DNA of 53,757 nt, taken from NCBI GenBank assembly GCA_910584945.1, contig CAJUDY010000027.1:1-53757 (forward strand), written 5' to 3'. A program made the translations under genes and the position numbers. The notes under the pieces are model-generated. The model had not been told where the DNA came from. It searched no databases and saw only the letters and a program-made list of their open reading frames with translations. The DNA comes from an uncultured Lachnospiraceae bacterium (GTDB lineage: Bacteria; Bacillota; Clostridia; Lachnospirales; Lachnospiraceae). Within the stretch, counting starts at the first letter, position 1. Every line of letters begins with the position of its first letter. Positions 16,023-23,213 of this stretch are shown here, one piece after another.

Positions 16023-16056
16023 TATAATTAAACATATATTTAATTGTTTAATTATA
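16023..16056. promoter_or_regulatory. Perfect dyad, probable metal-sensor operator
   Basis: TATAATTAAAC at 16023-16033 and GTTTAATTATA at 16046-16056 form an exact 11-bp inverted repeat with a 12-bp spacer. It lies between the HMA/ATPase operon and the divergent ArsR-type gene. The AT-rich layout resembles CzrA/CadC/SmtB operators, so metal-released repression of both directions is likely by inference. Confidence 0.72.
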
Positions 16057-16148
16057 TTATACACAAATCCCGAAAAAATGCAACCTCTTTTGTATTTCCA
16101 TTCTGTTTTTTCTGTGCTAAAATGGAATTTAGAAAGGAGCTGATCTTC

Positions 16149-16520
16149 TTGAATCCTGTCTCACTGCCCCACAATCACGGGTCGTTTCTGGAAAAACATA
16201 CGGACTCCATTCCCCGGACAGAAGATTTTCAGGCCCTGTCGGACCTCTTCCGGCTGCTTGGGGATACCAGTCGGCTTCGGATCTTCTGGATTCTGTGCCA
16301 CTGCGAGGAATGCGTGATCAATATCTCTGCCATGATGGACATGAGCAGTCCCGCCGTATCCCATCACTTGAAAGCACTCAAATCCGGCGGGCTGATCGTC
16401 AACCGGAGGGAAGGAAAAGAAGTCTACTATAAAGCCGCCGACACGGAACAGGCAGCGCTCCTGCACCGTATGATCGAAGATCTGATCGAAATCGACTGTC
16501 CGGGCGGCGACAGACGCTGA
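16149..16520 (+). CDS. ArsR/SmtB-family metal-responsive repressor (CzrA/CadC-like)
   Basis: This winged-helix repressor probably releases DNA when zinc or cadmium binds. The helix-turn-helix is clear (INISAMMDMSSPAVSHHLKA), followed by a wing (GLIVNRREGKEVYY). The region LCHCEECVI resembles the metal-binding Cys motif at helix alpha-3 of CadC-like sensors. I chose TTG at 16149 as start because AAAGGAG lies nine bases upstream; an ATG at 16122 has no visible ribosome binding site. That gives about 123 residues, normal for the family. The gene is divergent from the HMA/ATPase operon and shares the dyad operator. Confidence 0.86.
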   Translation: MNPVSLPHNHGSFLEKHTDSIPRTEDFQALSDLFRLLGDTSRLRIFWILCHCEECVINISAMMDMSSPAVSHHLKALKSGGLIVNRREGKEVYYKAADTEQAALLHRMIEDLIEIDCPGGDRR

Positions 16521-16540
16521 AAAAACATTGCTTTTCACAC

Positions 16541-16571
16541 CTGAGCCACGCACTCGCTGAGTGGCTCAGGA
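16541..16571. terminator. Hairpin between two convergent regulator genes
   Basis: CCTGAGCCAC at 16541-16550 pairs perfectly with GTGGCTCAGG at 16562-16571. The T tract on either side is poor, so it may act as a weak or bidirectional terminator between the ArsR-type gene and the lacI-type gene. Confidence 0.6.
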
Positions 16572-16581
16572 AGAACATGAT

Positions 16582-17571
16582 TCAGGTCGTCCCTCTCTCC
16601 ACAAGAGAAACTGGAAGCACCAGATGTTTGGACAGACGGGCGCGCTGTTTAAGCTGCCGGAACAAAAGCTCCACCGTATTCCGCACCAGTGCATCCGCGT
16701 CCTGCCGCACGGTGGACAAAGCCGGATAACACTGACAGCAGGTCGTCGTGTCGTCAAAGCCGATGATCTTCACCTGAGAAGGCACGTCGATGCCGCTTTG
16801 CTTCAAGGCCTCCAGTGCACCGCTGGCCCGCAGGTCGTTCGAGGCGAAGATCCCGTCGAAGGGAATCCGCTTCCGGACGGTGTAATAGACCAGGTTCCGG
16901 GTCCGCTCATACTGGTTGACCGAATTCCCGATATCCAGAATCCATTCCGGATTCTGTTCCAGTCCGTACTCCTTCAGCGCATCGGAATACCCCTGCTGGC
17001 GAAAGCGGCTGACCGACATGGGCTGATGCCAGCCGATATACAGAATCCGGCGGCAGCCTTTGCGGATCAGAAGTTCTGTGGCCATATATCCCCCCAAATA
17101 ATTGTCAAATTCCAGACAGAGAAAGCCTTTCTTCTCATCCGGCACCTGGTCGATAAAGACGACCGGAAACGGAGCCTTCCGGGCCAGCGACACCAGTTCC
17201 TTCGAACCAAGAAAAGAAATGACCGCCGCCGCCCGAAGCGCGGCAAAACCCTCGAAGCAAAAGTTCTCCCTGGAAGGGTCCTCTCCCGTACTGCAGATAC
17301 TGCAGTGATAGCCCCGGATCAAAAGCTCCTGTTCCAGACGTCTGGCCACATCCGCGAACCACTCGTTGGTCAGGTCCGGCACCAGGATCCCCACCGTCTG
17401 CAGTGTCTGAATCCCTGTGGAATAATCGGACTCTTTCACAATCTCCATGATCTTCTGCTCAGTCTCCTCCGAATATCCTCCCCGATGATTCAGTACCCGG
17501 GATACGGTGGCCGTGGAATATCCGCTCCTGACGGCAATATCCCGAATGGAAATCTCTTTTTTCGGCTTCAT
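16582..17571 (-). CDS. LacI-family transcriptional regulator (cluster A, first)
   Basis: The 329-residue protein has the LacI headpiece (ISIRDIAVRSGYSTATVSRVL, about 7-27, with hinge) and a periplasmic-binding-protein-like effector domain ending in an IGFDDTTTCC-type segment. It is divergent from the rhamnose isomerase-family gene, whose promoter is flanked by two copies of an AGTAAC(G/A)TTACGTA operator. Local control of cluster A is the natural inference. The effector sugar is unknown; a rhamnose- or allose-type sugar would fit. A promoter (TTGTGA-17-TATAAT) is visible upstream. Confidence 0.9.
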   Translation of the reverse strand: MKPKKEISIRDIAVRSGYSTATVSRVLNHRGGYSEETEQKIMEIVKESDYSTGIQTLQTVGILVPDLTNEWFADVARRLEQELLIRGYHCSICSTGEDPSRENFCFEGFAALRAAAVISFLGSKELVSLARKAPFPVVFIDQVPDEKKGFLCLEFDNYLGGYMATELLIRKGCRRILYIGWHQPMSVSRFRQQGYSDALKEYGLEQNPEWILDIGNSVNQYERTRNLVYYTVRKRIPFDGIFASNDLRASGALEALKQSGIDVPSQVKIIGFDDTTTCCQCYPALSTVRQDADALVRNTVELLFRQLKQRARLSKHLVLPVSLVERGTT

Positions 17572-17621
17572 AACGTTCTGTTCCCCCTGTTTTTGTCATC
17601 CCCTGCTTGTTGAATTTGTTT

Positions 17622-17650
17622 ATTATAAATCAAATTCCATATGTTCACAA
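17622..17650 (-). promoter_or_regulatory. Promoter of the first LacI-type gene
   Basis: On the minus strand TTGTGA (complement of 17645-17650) and TATAAT (complement of 17622-17627) are 17 bp apart, about 50 bp before the ATG. Confidence 0.55.
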
Positions 17651-17679
17651 GCAGATTTTGCAGGGAGAATTTTTTCCAC

Positions 17680-17853
17680 CTGTGCGCTTGGACGCTCCAG
17701 GGAGCATCCAACCTGACTCCCACAGTTGGAATTCCCATCGTACCATTACCAGATGGGATTGGAAAGTGCAGATAAGCACGGAAATTATTCTAAGCTATTG
17801 CGGGCAACGATTAGAGAACTATTTAGAACAATCATGAAAGAAAAATAACCGTA
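17680..17853 (+). other. Unexplained structured or decayed segment
   Basis: This part of the gap before the rhaA promoter holds several short inverted repeats: GGACGCTCC/GGAGCATCC near 17690-17708, ATCCAAC/GTTGGAAT near 17706-17732, and TTCCCATC/GATGGGA near 17732-17758. In one frame the stretch 17717-17853 reads through to TAA and gives 45 residues ending KLLRATIRELFRTIMKEK. That looks like a protein C-terminus, but there is no start or ribosome binding site. It may be the remnant of a lost gene or mobile element. I cannot identify it. Confidence 0.3.
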
Positions 17854-17919
17854 AAGTACTTCTGTACACCAACCATCCGCCGAAGGACGAAGCGAACAAT
17901 GACAATATATGCCTTGGAT

Positions 17920-18039
17920 AGTAACGTTACGTACTGTTTTGCAATATATAAAGAAAATTAAGAAGTAATTGACAGAAATATTTCTATATGTTATGCTTGC
18001 TTAATGAAATTTAGCAAAACTATTAAGTAACATTACGTA
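17920..18039 (+). promoter_or_regulatory. rhaA promoter flanked by two LacI-type operators
   Basis: The promoter is TTGACA at 17969-17974 and TATGCT at 17992-17997, 17 bp apart. A 14-bp operator-like word occurs upstream at 17920-17933 (AGTAACGTTACGTA) and downstream at 18026-18039 (AGTAACATTACGTA). The core GTAACGTTAC is a perfect palindrome with the central CG typical of LacI-family sites. The copies are 106 bp apart, about ten helical turns, which would allow looping. The divergent LacI gene is the likely ligand. Confidence 0.72.
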
Positions 18040-18053
18040 AAGGAGGATGTTTT

Positions 18054-19316
18054 ATGAGCAGTATGACAGAGCAGGCCTACCGGTTTGCAAAAGAACGCTA
18101 TGAAGAACTGGGAGTGGATACTGAACAGGCGATCCGCACGTATCTGGAAACGCCGATAACTTTCAACGCTTGGCAGTTGGACGACGACGCGGGATTTCTG
18201 AAGGTGGAGCGCAGCAGCGGCGGCGGCGTCATGGCCACCGGCAATTATCCGGGACGGGCCAGGGACGGCGGGGAACTTATGTGCGACGCAAAGAAAGTAT
18301 TCTCTCTTGTGCCGGGCACTCATAAGCTGAGCGTACAGTCCAAACAGATCGCTACAGACAAAGACGGCGTGGACCTTGATACGATCGAGAAGGAACACTA
18401 CGAACCCTATGTGCAGTGGGCAAAGGAAAACAACTATGGACTGGACTTCAATCCGAGCTGCTCCGGACACCCCATGTCATCTACCGGCTTCACCCTGGCC
18501 AGCAGCGACGAGGGCATCCGCCGATTCTGGATCACACACTTTAAAAAAGCCAGCGAAATCGCCGAATATCTGGGCGAATCCACCGGCATGCGCTGCATCA
18601 CCAACTACTGGATTCCGGACGGCTACAAAGACTATACTGCGGACATGTATTCTCCCCGGGTACGTCTGGAGGAATCTCTGAATGAGATCTTTGACCGGCC
18701 CCGCCGCCTGGAATACAACATCGACACGCTGGAGTCCAAGCTGTTCGGCGTGGGCGTGGAGGCCTACACGGTGGGATCCCATGAGTTCTATATGGGCTAT
18801 GCAGCCCGCCACAACATTCCGCTGTGCCTGGACGCGGGACATTTCCACATCAGCGAAGATATCTCCAATAAAATATCCGCCATGCTTTTGACCTGTGACG
18901 AGCTCCTGCTCCATGTGACCCGGCCCATGAGATGGGACTCCGACCATGTCGTCTCCTTCGACGACACGACGCAGTCGATCTTAAACGAAATCGTACGCAA
19001 CCGCTGGTTTGACCGGGTACATATCGGCACCGATTACTTCGACGCCTCCATCAACCGGATAGCCGCCGGTGTCCTGGGACTGCGCAACACAGGCAAATGC
19101 TTCTTAAGAGCGCTTCTGGAGCCGACAGAAGCCATCCGCGAGGCAGAGCGGGCGGGCAACTACACCAGACGTCTGGTCATGCTGGAGGAAAGCAAGACGC
19201 TGCCCTTCAACGCCGTCTGGGACTATGTCTGTGAGACGCAGGGGATGCCGGCGGGCATGGAATGGCTTCAGGAAGTGGAGCAGTACGAAAAAGACGTACA
19301 ATTAAAAAGGAGGTAG
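18054..19316 (+). CDS. rhaA: L-rhamnose isomerase family protein
   Basis: L-rhamnose isomerase converts L-rhamnose to L-rhamnulose with divalent metals; several members also interconvert D-allose and D-allulose. The 420-residue protein aligns by eye with RhaA along its length: an early FNAWQLDDD segment, DFNPSCSGHPM, LDAGHFHISEDISNKIS (metal and substrate residues), RPMRWDSDHVV and FDASINRIAAGVLGLRN. AAAGGAGG precedes the ATG. No rhamnulokinase or rhamnulose-phosphate aldolase is adjacent, but a D-allulose 3-epimerase-like gene lies downstream, so the true substrate may not be rhamnose. It is followed closely by a mutarotase-like gene and is probably controlled by the divergent LacI protein. 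Confidence 0.92.
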   Translation: MSSMTEQAYRFAKERYEELGVDTEQAIRTYLETPITFNAWQLDDDAGFLKVERSSGGGVMATGNYPGRARDGGELMCDAKKVFSLVPGTHKLSVQSKQIATDKDGVDLDTIEKEHYEPYVQWAKENNYGLDFNPSCSGHPMSSTGFTLASSDEGIRRFWITHFKKASEIAEYLGESTGMRCITNYWIPDGYKDYTADMYSPRVRLEESLNEIFDRPRRLEYNIDTLESKLFGVGVEAYTVGSHEFYMGYAARHNIPLCLDAGHFHISEDISNKISAMLLTCDELLLHVTRPMRWDSDHVVSFDDTTQSILNEIVRNRWFDRVHIGTDYFDASINRIAAGVLGLRNTGKCFLRALLEPTEAIREAERAGNYTRRLVMLEESKTLPFNAVWDYVCETQGMPAGMEWLQEVEQYEKDVQLKRR

Positions 19317-19321
19317 ACCGC

Positions 19322-20389
19322 ATGGACAATCAGATCACAAAGCAGCAGATCCTGGACCGCTGCCGGGAACAGGGACTGCGGCTGGCCTGCCTGCCTCTCG
19401 GAAGCGGTTACGAGATCCTGGTGACTGAGTACGGCGGCCGGATCTTCGGTCCTTTCGGACCGGACGGCGTCAGCGTCCTATGGGTGAACCGTGCTTTTGG
19501 AGACGCCGCACTTTTTGCAGATTTTGTGCGAGACCGGAAGTGGAATCTGGGCGGAGACCGGCTCTGGTTCGGTCCGGAGCTGGATCTTTTCTGCACCTCG
19601 CCCGAGGCCTTCGATGCGAGCTACACCGTGCCGGCCCCCATGGACCCGGGACATTATTTCATGGAAGCGGAAACTCCCTGTATCCGCCTCCTGAACCGCG
19701 CGGATGTGACGCTGCCCTCCGACGGAAGTGTCATAAGCTATGAAGTCCGGCGGGCCATCCGTCCGGCGGCCAATCCGCTGAAAGATCTGCGCGGCGCCCG
19801 GTTTGACGTCCAGTACTGCGGGTATTTTCAGGACATTGATCTTAAGGATATTGCTCCCGAAAAGGAATGGTACACCGAACCCTGGATTCTGACCCAGATC
19901 AATCCCGGCGGAAAGGTCCTCGTGCCTTATCTGGGCGATTTTGAATTCGTGGATTATTACGAACCGGTGGACGAGTACTGTCAGAAAGTACATGAAGGCT
20001 ATGCCGAGCTGTCCATTACCGGCGACCGCAAATACAAGACGGCCTACCGGTCCGCTTCCACCTTCGGGCGCATGGCTTATGTAAACCGGACGGCCTCCGG
20101 CAGCCTGTACCTGATAATCCGCAACTACTACAACGATCCGTCCCTGCCCTACTGCATGGGACCCTGGAAGGAGCCCGGCAACCGGGGCTGCTCCACGTAT
20201 TTCTACAACGACGGAGGCAGTGAAGGAGGCTTCGGCGAGTTTGAAAATTCCTGCACACCTGCCGGATACGATCCAGAACTCCATCGCTCCCACAGCACGA
20301 CGTCACTCTGGTTTTTCTTCGGCGCGCAGACAGAGCTAGAAAAAGTGATCCGCGCACTCTTGGGAATTACTTACAAAATCACCATTTAA
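19322..20389 (+). CDS. Mutarotase-like protein (DUF6786-type), function unknown
   Basis: ATG at 19322 with AAGGAGG upstream gives 355 residues; the gene begins 5 bp after the rhaA stop, so the two are co-transcribed. The GGRIFGPFG start, the NLGGDRLWFGPELDLFC segment (about 80-95) and the beta-rich composition resemble aldose-epimerase-fold proteins that rearrange or bind sugars. I would place it in the DUF6786 group, but I cannot confirm this without a search. There is no signal peptide, so it is cytosolic. A role as anomerase for the sugar handled by the isomerase is plausible, since mutarotases often sit beside sugar isomerases. Confidence 0.7.
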   Translation: MDNQITKQQILDRCREQGLRLACLPLGSGYEILVTEYGGRIFGPFGPDGVSVLWVNRAFGDAALFADFVRDRKWNLGGDRLWFGPELDLFCTSPEAFDASYTVPAPMDPGHYFMEAETPCIRLLNRADVTLPSDGSVISYEVRRAIRPAANPLKDLRGARFDVQYCGYFQDIDLKDIAPEKEWYTEPWILTQINPGGKVLVPYLGDFEFVDYYEPVDEYCQKVHEGYAELSITGDRKYKTAYRSASTFGRMAYVNRTASGSLYLIIRNYYNDPSLPYCMGPWKEPGNRGCSTYFYNDGGSEGGFGEFENSCTPAGYDPELHRSHSTTSLWFFFGAQTELEKVIRALLGITYKITI

Positions 20390-20398
20390 AATTTATGC

Positions 20399-20435
20399 AG
20401 AATTACCATTGTTGATTTTTGACAATGGTAATTCT
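20399..20435. repeat. Perfect 14-bp inverted repeat after the rhaA operon
   Basis: AGAATTACCATTGT at 20399-20412 pairs exactly with ACAATGGTAATTCT at 20422-20435 around a 9-nt loop containing five T residues. There is no T tract after it on the plus strand. It lies 10 bp after the stop of the mutarotase-like gene and may end or protect that transcript. Confidence 0.65.
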
Positions 20436-20444
20436 ATACAAATG

Positions 20445-20546
20445 AGTAAAGGTTTACTTATACAAAATAACGAAATATAAAATTATTATTGACATTTGAT
20501 TGTAGGAATATATAATATTTGAGTAAAGGATTACTCAACCGGTTGA
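20445..20546 (+). promoter_or_regulatory. Promoter and palindromic operators of the epimerase/transporter operon
   Basis: A promoter TTGACA (20489-20494) with TATAAT (20511-20516), 16 bp apart, is flanked by palindromes. AGTAAAGGTTTACT lies at 20445-20458, AGTAAAGGATTACT at 20522-20535, and directly after it the perfect 12-bp palindrome TCAACCGGTTGA at 20535-20546, whose central CG is typical of LacI-family sites. Two LacI genes exist in this cluster, and which binds where is unknown. The AGTAAAGG-type copies, 77 bp apart, may be a looping pair. Confidence 0.68.
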
Positions 20547-20555
20547 ATAAAATCC

Positions 20556-20669
20556 AAAACAGCATCTGACCAAGCTGAGCCCAGGAAGAGTTTTGAGGCG
20601 CACGATGCGGCACAAAATTCTTCCAGACCATGGGGCGGAGAGAGCGTCAGATGCGGAACTTCAAATCAG
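20556..20669 (+). ncRNA. Candidate structured RNA element, unit 1 (tandem)
   Basis: This leader begins AAAACAGCATCTGAC and ends GTCAGATGCGGAACTT. The ends pair perfectly over 8 bp (20563-20570 with 20646-20653). Inside, GCCC can pair with GGGC, and a 12-bp stem is formed by 20584-20595 with 20613-20624 (one G-U pair, 17-nt loop). An unpaired AGACC follows the inner stem (20625-20629). The same layout recurs in unit 2 with compensatory changes. No known riboswitch class was recognised. Confidence 0.6.
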
Positions 20670-20767
20670 CAATGGACCGGACAGGCCCCGGGAGGATTTT
20701 CTGACGTGAATACGACGGAAAATTCTCCCAGACCCGGGGCCTGGAAGGGGAATTGCGGAACTTAAAA
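20663..20767 (+). ncRNA. Candidate structured RNA element, unit 2 (tandem, next to the ribosome binding site)
   Basis: It begins AAATCAGCAAT, where it joins the end of unit 1, and ends ATTGCGGAACTTAAA against the ribosome binding site of the epimerase gene. GCAAT pairs with ATTGC (20669-20673 and 20752-20756), CAGGCCCC with GGGGCCTG (20682-20689 and 20736-20743), and a 12-bp stem is formed by 20690-20701 with 20718-20729. AGACC follows the stem at 20730-20734, as in unit 1. Its position suggests control of translation or termination of the epimerase operon. Confidence 0.6.
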
Positions 20768-20781
20768 AGGAGACATCAAAG

Positions 20782-21657
20782 ATGAAATATGGAATCTATG
20801 CTCCCTACTGGACGCATGAATGGACTTCGGATTATGAATATTACATCCCAAAGGTTAAAAAGCTGGGTTTTGACGCAATGGAGATTTCCTGCGCGGCCCT
20901 GATTCAGAAGTACACGACGGACGATCAGCTCCGGGAGCTGAAAAAAGTCGCGGACGACAACGGAATCCTCCTGACCGCAGGATACGGACCGACCAAAGAG
21001 CAGAATCTGTGTTCCTCGAATCCGGATATCGTCAAAAAAGCCATGGAATTTTTCCAGAGTCTGCTGCCGAAGCTTCAGCTTATGGATATCAAGATTCTGG
21101 GCGGAGGGCTTTACTCCTACTGGCCCCTGGACCCGACGCTGGAGGCGGACCCGCAGGCCGAGACGGAGCGCGCGATCCAGAATCTCCGCATTCTCTCAAA
21201 AACCGCGGAGGAATGCGATGTGACGCTGGGTCTGGAAGTGCTGAACCGCTACGAAGGCTACATGCTGAACACCTGCGCACAGGCGAAGAAATTCATCGAC
21301 ACCGTGGGCAGCCCCCATGTAAAGATCATGCTGGACACCTTCCACATGAATATTGAGGAGGACAATATTCCGGCGGCGATCCGCAGGGCGGGCAGCGACC
21401 TGTGCCACCTGCATCTGGGAGAGCAGAACCGGCGTGTTCCGGGCAAAGGATCTCTTCCCTGGGCAGAGATCGGCCAGGCACTCCGGGATATCAATTACCA
21501 GGGCGCAGCGGTCATGGAGCCCTTCGTCATGCAGGGCGGCACCATCGGCTCCGAGATCAAAGTCTGGAGAAATCTGGTAGAAGATCCTACGGAAGAAAAG
21601 CTTGACAAAGACGCGAAAGGCGCCGTGGCTTTTGTACGCCACGTATTCGGAATTTAG
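20782..21657 (+). CDS. D-allulose (psicose)/D-tagatose 3-epimerase family
   Basis: The family epimerises ketohexoses at C3, for example D-fructose and D-allulose, using Mn or Co. The 291-residue protein strongly resembles clostridial D-psicose 3-epimerases: ADDNGILLTAGYGPT, GLYSYWPLDP, GLEVLNRYEGYMLNT (Glu ligand), MLDTFHMNIEE (Asp ligand), HLHLGEQNRRVPGKG (His ligand) and VMEPFV (Glu ligand). All four metal-binding residues are present. It is the first gene of an operon with a sugar ABC transporter and has the double structured leader upstream. Beside an isomerase of the RhaA family, it suggests an allose-allulose-fructose route. Confidence 0.93.
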   Translation: MKYGIYAPYWTHEWTSDYEYYIPKVKKLGFDAMEISCAALIQKYTTDDQLRELKKVADDNGILLTAGYGPTKEQNLCSSNPDIVKKAMEFFQSLLPKLQLMDIKILGGGLYSYWPLDPTLEADPQAETERAIQNLRILSKTAEECDVTLGLEVLNRYEGYMLNTCAQAKKFIDTVGSPHVKIMLDTFHMNIEEDNIPAAIRRAGSDLCHLHLGEQNRRVPGKGSLPWAEIGQALRDINYQGAAVMEPFVMQGGTIGSEIKVWRNLVEDPTEEKLDKDAKGAVAFVRHVFGI

Positions 21658-21672
21658 GGAGGGCAAAGCGGA

Positions 21673-23190
21673 ATGGAACCGTTGATTAAAATGGTCGGCA
21701 TTACCAAAGAATTCCCCGGTGTCAGAGCTCTCGACCATATCAGTTTTGACATCCTGCCGGGTGAGGTTCACGTTCTGATCGGTGAGAACGGCGCCGGCAA
21801 ATCCACTTTGATGAAGATTCTCTCCGGGGTATACACGCCCACCAGCGGGAAGATCATCTGCAACGGGCATGAGTACAGCGCTCTGAACACCAAGACCTCC
21901 TACGACGAAGGCATCGCCATCGTCTATCAGGAATTGAGTGTCATCAATGAACTGTCCATCCTGGAAAATCTATTCGTCGGCAAACTGCCCACAAAAAAAG
22001 TATGCGGCATCCCCGTGGTGGACTACGGACTGATGAACGAAAAAGCAAAAACCGTACTGGAACAGGTGGGACTGCGCCATGATCCGAACACCCTCGTGGG
22101 TGATCTGGCCATCCCTGACAAGCAGTTGTGTGAGATCGCCAAAGCGCTGGTATCCGGCGCAAAGGTCATCGTTCTGGACGAACCCACCACTTCTCTGACC
22201 ACTTCCGAGGTGGAGAACCTGCACAACCTGATTCGGAAATTAAAATCCGAAGGCTGCGGCATCGTCTACATCTCACACAAAATGAGTGAGTTACATATGA
22301 TCGGTGACCGGATCACAGTCTTAAAAGACGGCGGCTATGTAGGAACCTATCCCGTCGAGGAGATCACCATCGACGAACTGGTTACTCTGATGGTTGGACG
22401 CGAGATCAGCGGCACCTATCTTGCGGACGAGGGTTACGATCCGGAGAGCCAGCCGGTGATCTTTGAGGCCAGGGGCATCACCCGGGCCGACGGAACCTGC
22501 AGGGATATCTCCTTTCAGCTCCACAAAGGCGAGATTCTTGGATTTGCCGGACTGGTCGGCGCAGGACGGACCGAGACCATGGAGGCTATCTTCGGCGCAG
22601 TGCCAAAGAGCGCCGGACAGATTTTTTTAAACGGCAAAGAGCTGCATATTAAGAATCCGTACAGCGCCATCAAGCAGGGGCTGGGTATGCTGACGGAGAA
22701 CCGGCGGGAGACCGGATTCGCCAATAATTTCTCCTGCAAATACAATATCTCTCTCGTTCCTTTTATCAAGACATCCGGCGCCGGAGGCATCGGCGGCCTG
22801 TTAAACGGCAGGGACGAACAGCGCTGGTCCGAAGAACAGAAGGACAACTTAAGCATCAAATGTACCAGCGTAGACCAGATGACCGTCGATCTCTCCGGAG
22901 GGAATCAGCAAAAAGTCATTCTTGGTAAATGGATGGCCGCTGAAAGCGAAGTGCTGATCTTTGACGAGCCCACCAAGGGTATCGACGTGGGAAGCAAGAG
23001 CGAGATCTACCGGCTGATGCGCCGGCTGGCCAACCAGGGCAAAGGCGTTCTGATGATCTCCTCGGAACAGACGGAACTTTTAAGCGTCTGCGACCGAATC
23101 GCCGTATTCCGCAGCGGAAAACTGCGCGGCGTCCTTTCCAGCGCGGAAGCCACAGAAGAAAAGATCGTTAAAATCTCGACAAATGAATGA
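21673..23190 (+). CDS. Sugar ABC transporter ATPase (RbsA type, two ATPase domains)
   Basis: This 505-residue protein has two nucleotide-binding domains, as in RbsA/MglA carbohydrate importers. Domain 1 has Walker A GENGAGKST, a signature region reading IPDKQLCEIAKAL and Walker B VIVLDEPTTSL. Domain 2 has the degenerate Walker-A-like GLVGAGRTE, signature LSGGNQQKV and LIFDEPTKGID. This asymmetry is normal for the family. It follows the epimerase gene by 15 bp and overlaps or abuts the permease gene, so it is in the same operon. The substrate is presumably the sugar handled by the epimerase. Confidence 0.95.
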   Translation: MEPLIKMVGITKEFPGVRALDHISFDILPGEVHVLIGENGAGKSTLMKILSGVYTPTSGKIICNGHEYSALNTKTSYDEGIAIVYQELSVINELSILENLFVGKLPTKKVCGIPVVDYGLMNEKAKTVLEQVGLRHDPNTLVGDLAIPDKQLCEIAKALVSGAKVIVLDEPTTSLTTSEVENLHNLIRKLKSEGCGIVYISHKMSELHMIGDRITVLKDGGYVGTYPVEEITIDELVTLMVGREISGTYLADEGYDPESQPVIFEARGITRADGTCRDISFQLHKGEILGFAGLVGAGRTETMEAIFGAVPKSAGQIFLNGKELHIKNPYSAIKQGLGMLTENRRETGFANNFSCKYNISLVPFIKTSGAGGIGGLLNGRDEQRWSEEQKDNLSIKCTSVDQMTVDLSGGNQQKVILGKWMAAESEVLIFDEPTKGIDVGSKSEIYRLMRRLANQGKGVLMISSEQTELLSVCDRIAVFRSGKLRGVLSSAEATEEKIVKISTNE

Positions 23191-23213
23191 AATCTGATGG
23201 AGGAATATTGAAA

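Noticed and set aside
16561..17613. A 350-codon open frame on the plus strand
   Set aside because: It is antisense to a clear LacI-family gene.
20556..20767. A glycine, folate or cobalamin riboswitch
   Set aside because: The tandem layout recalls glycine aptamers and the GcvT link recalls folate sensing, but the conserved cores of those classes are not present in the sequence.
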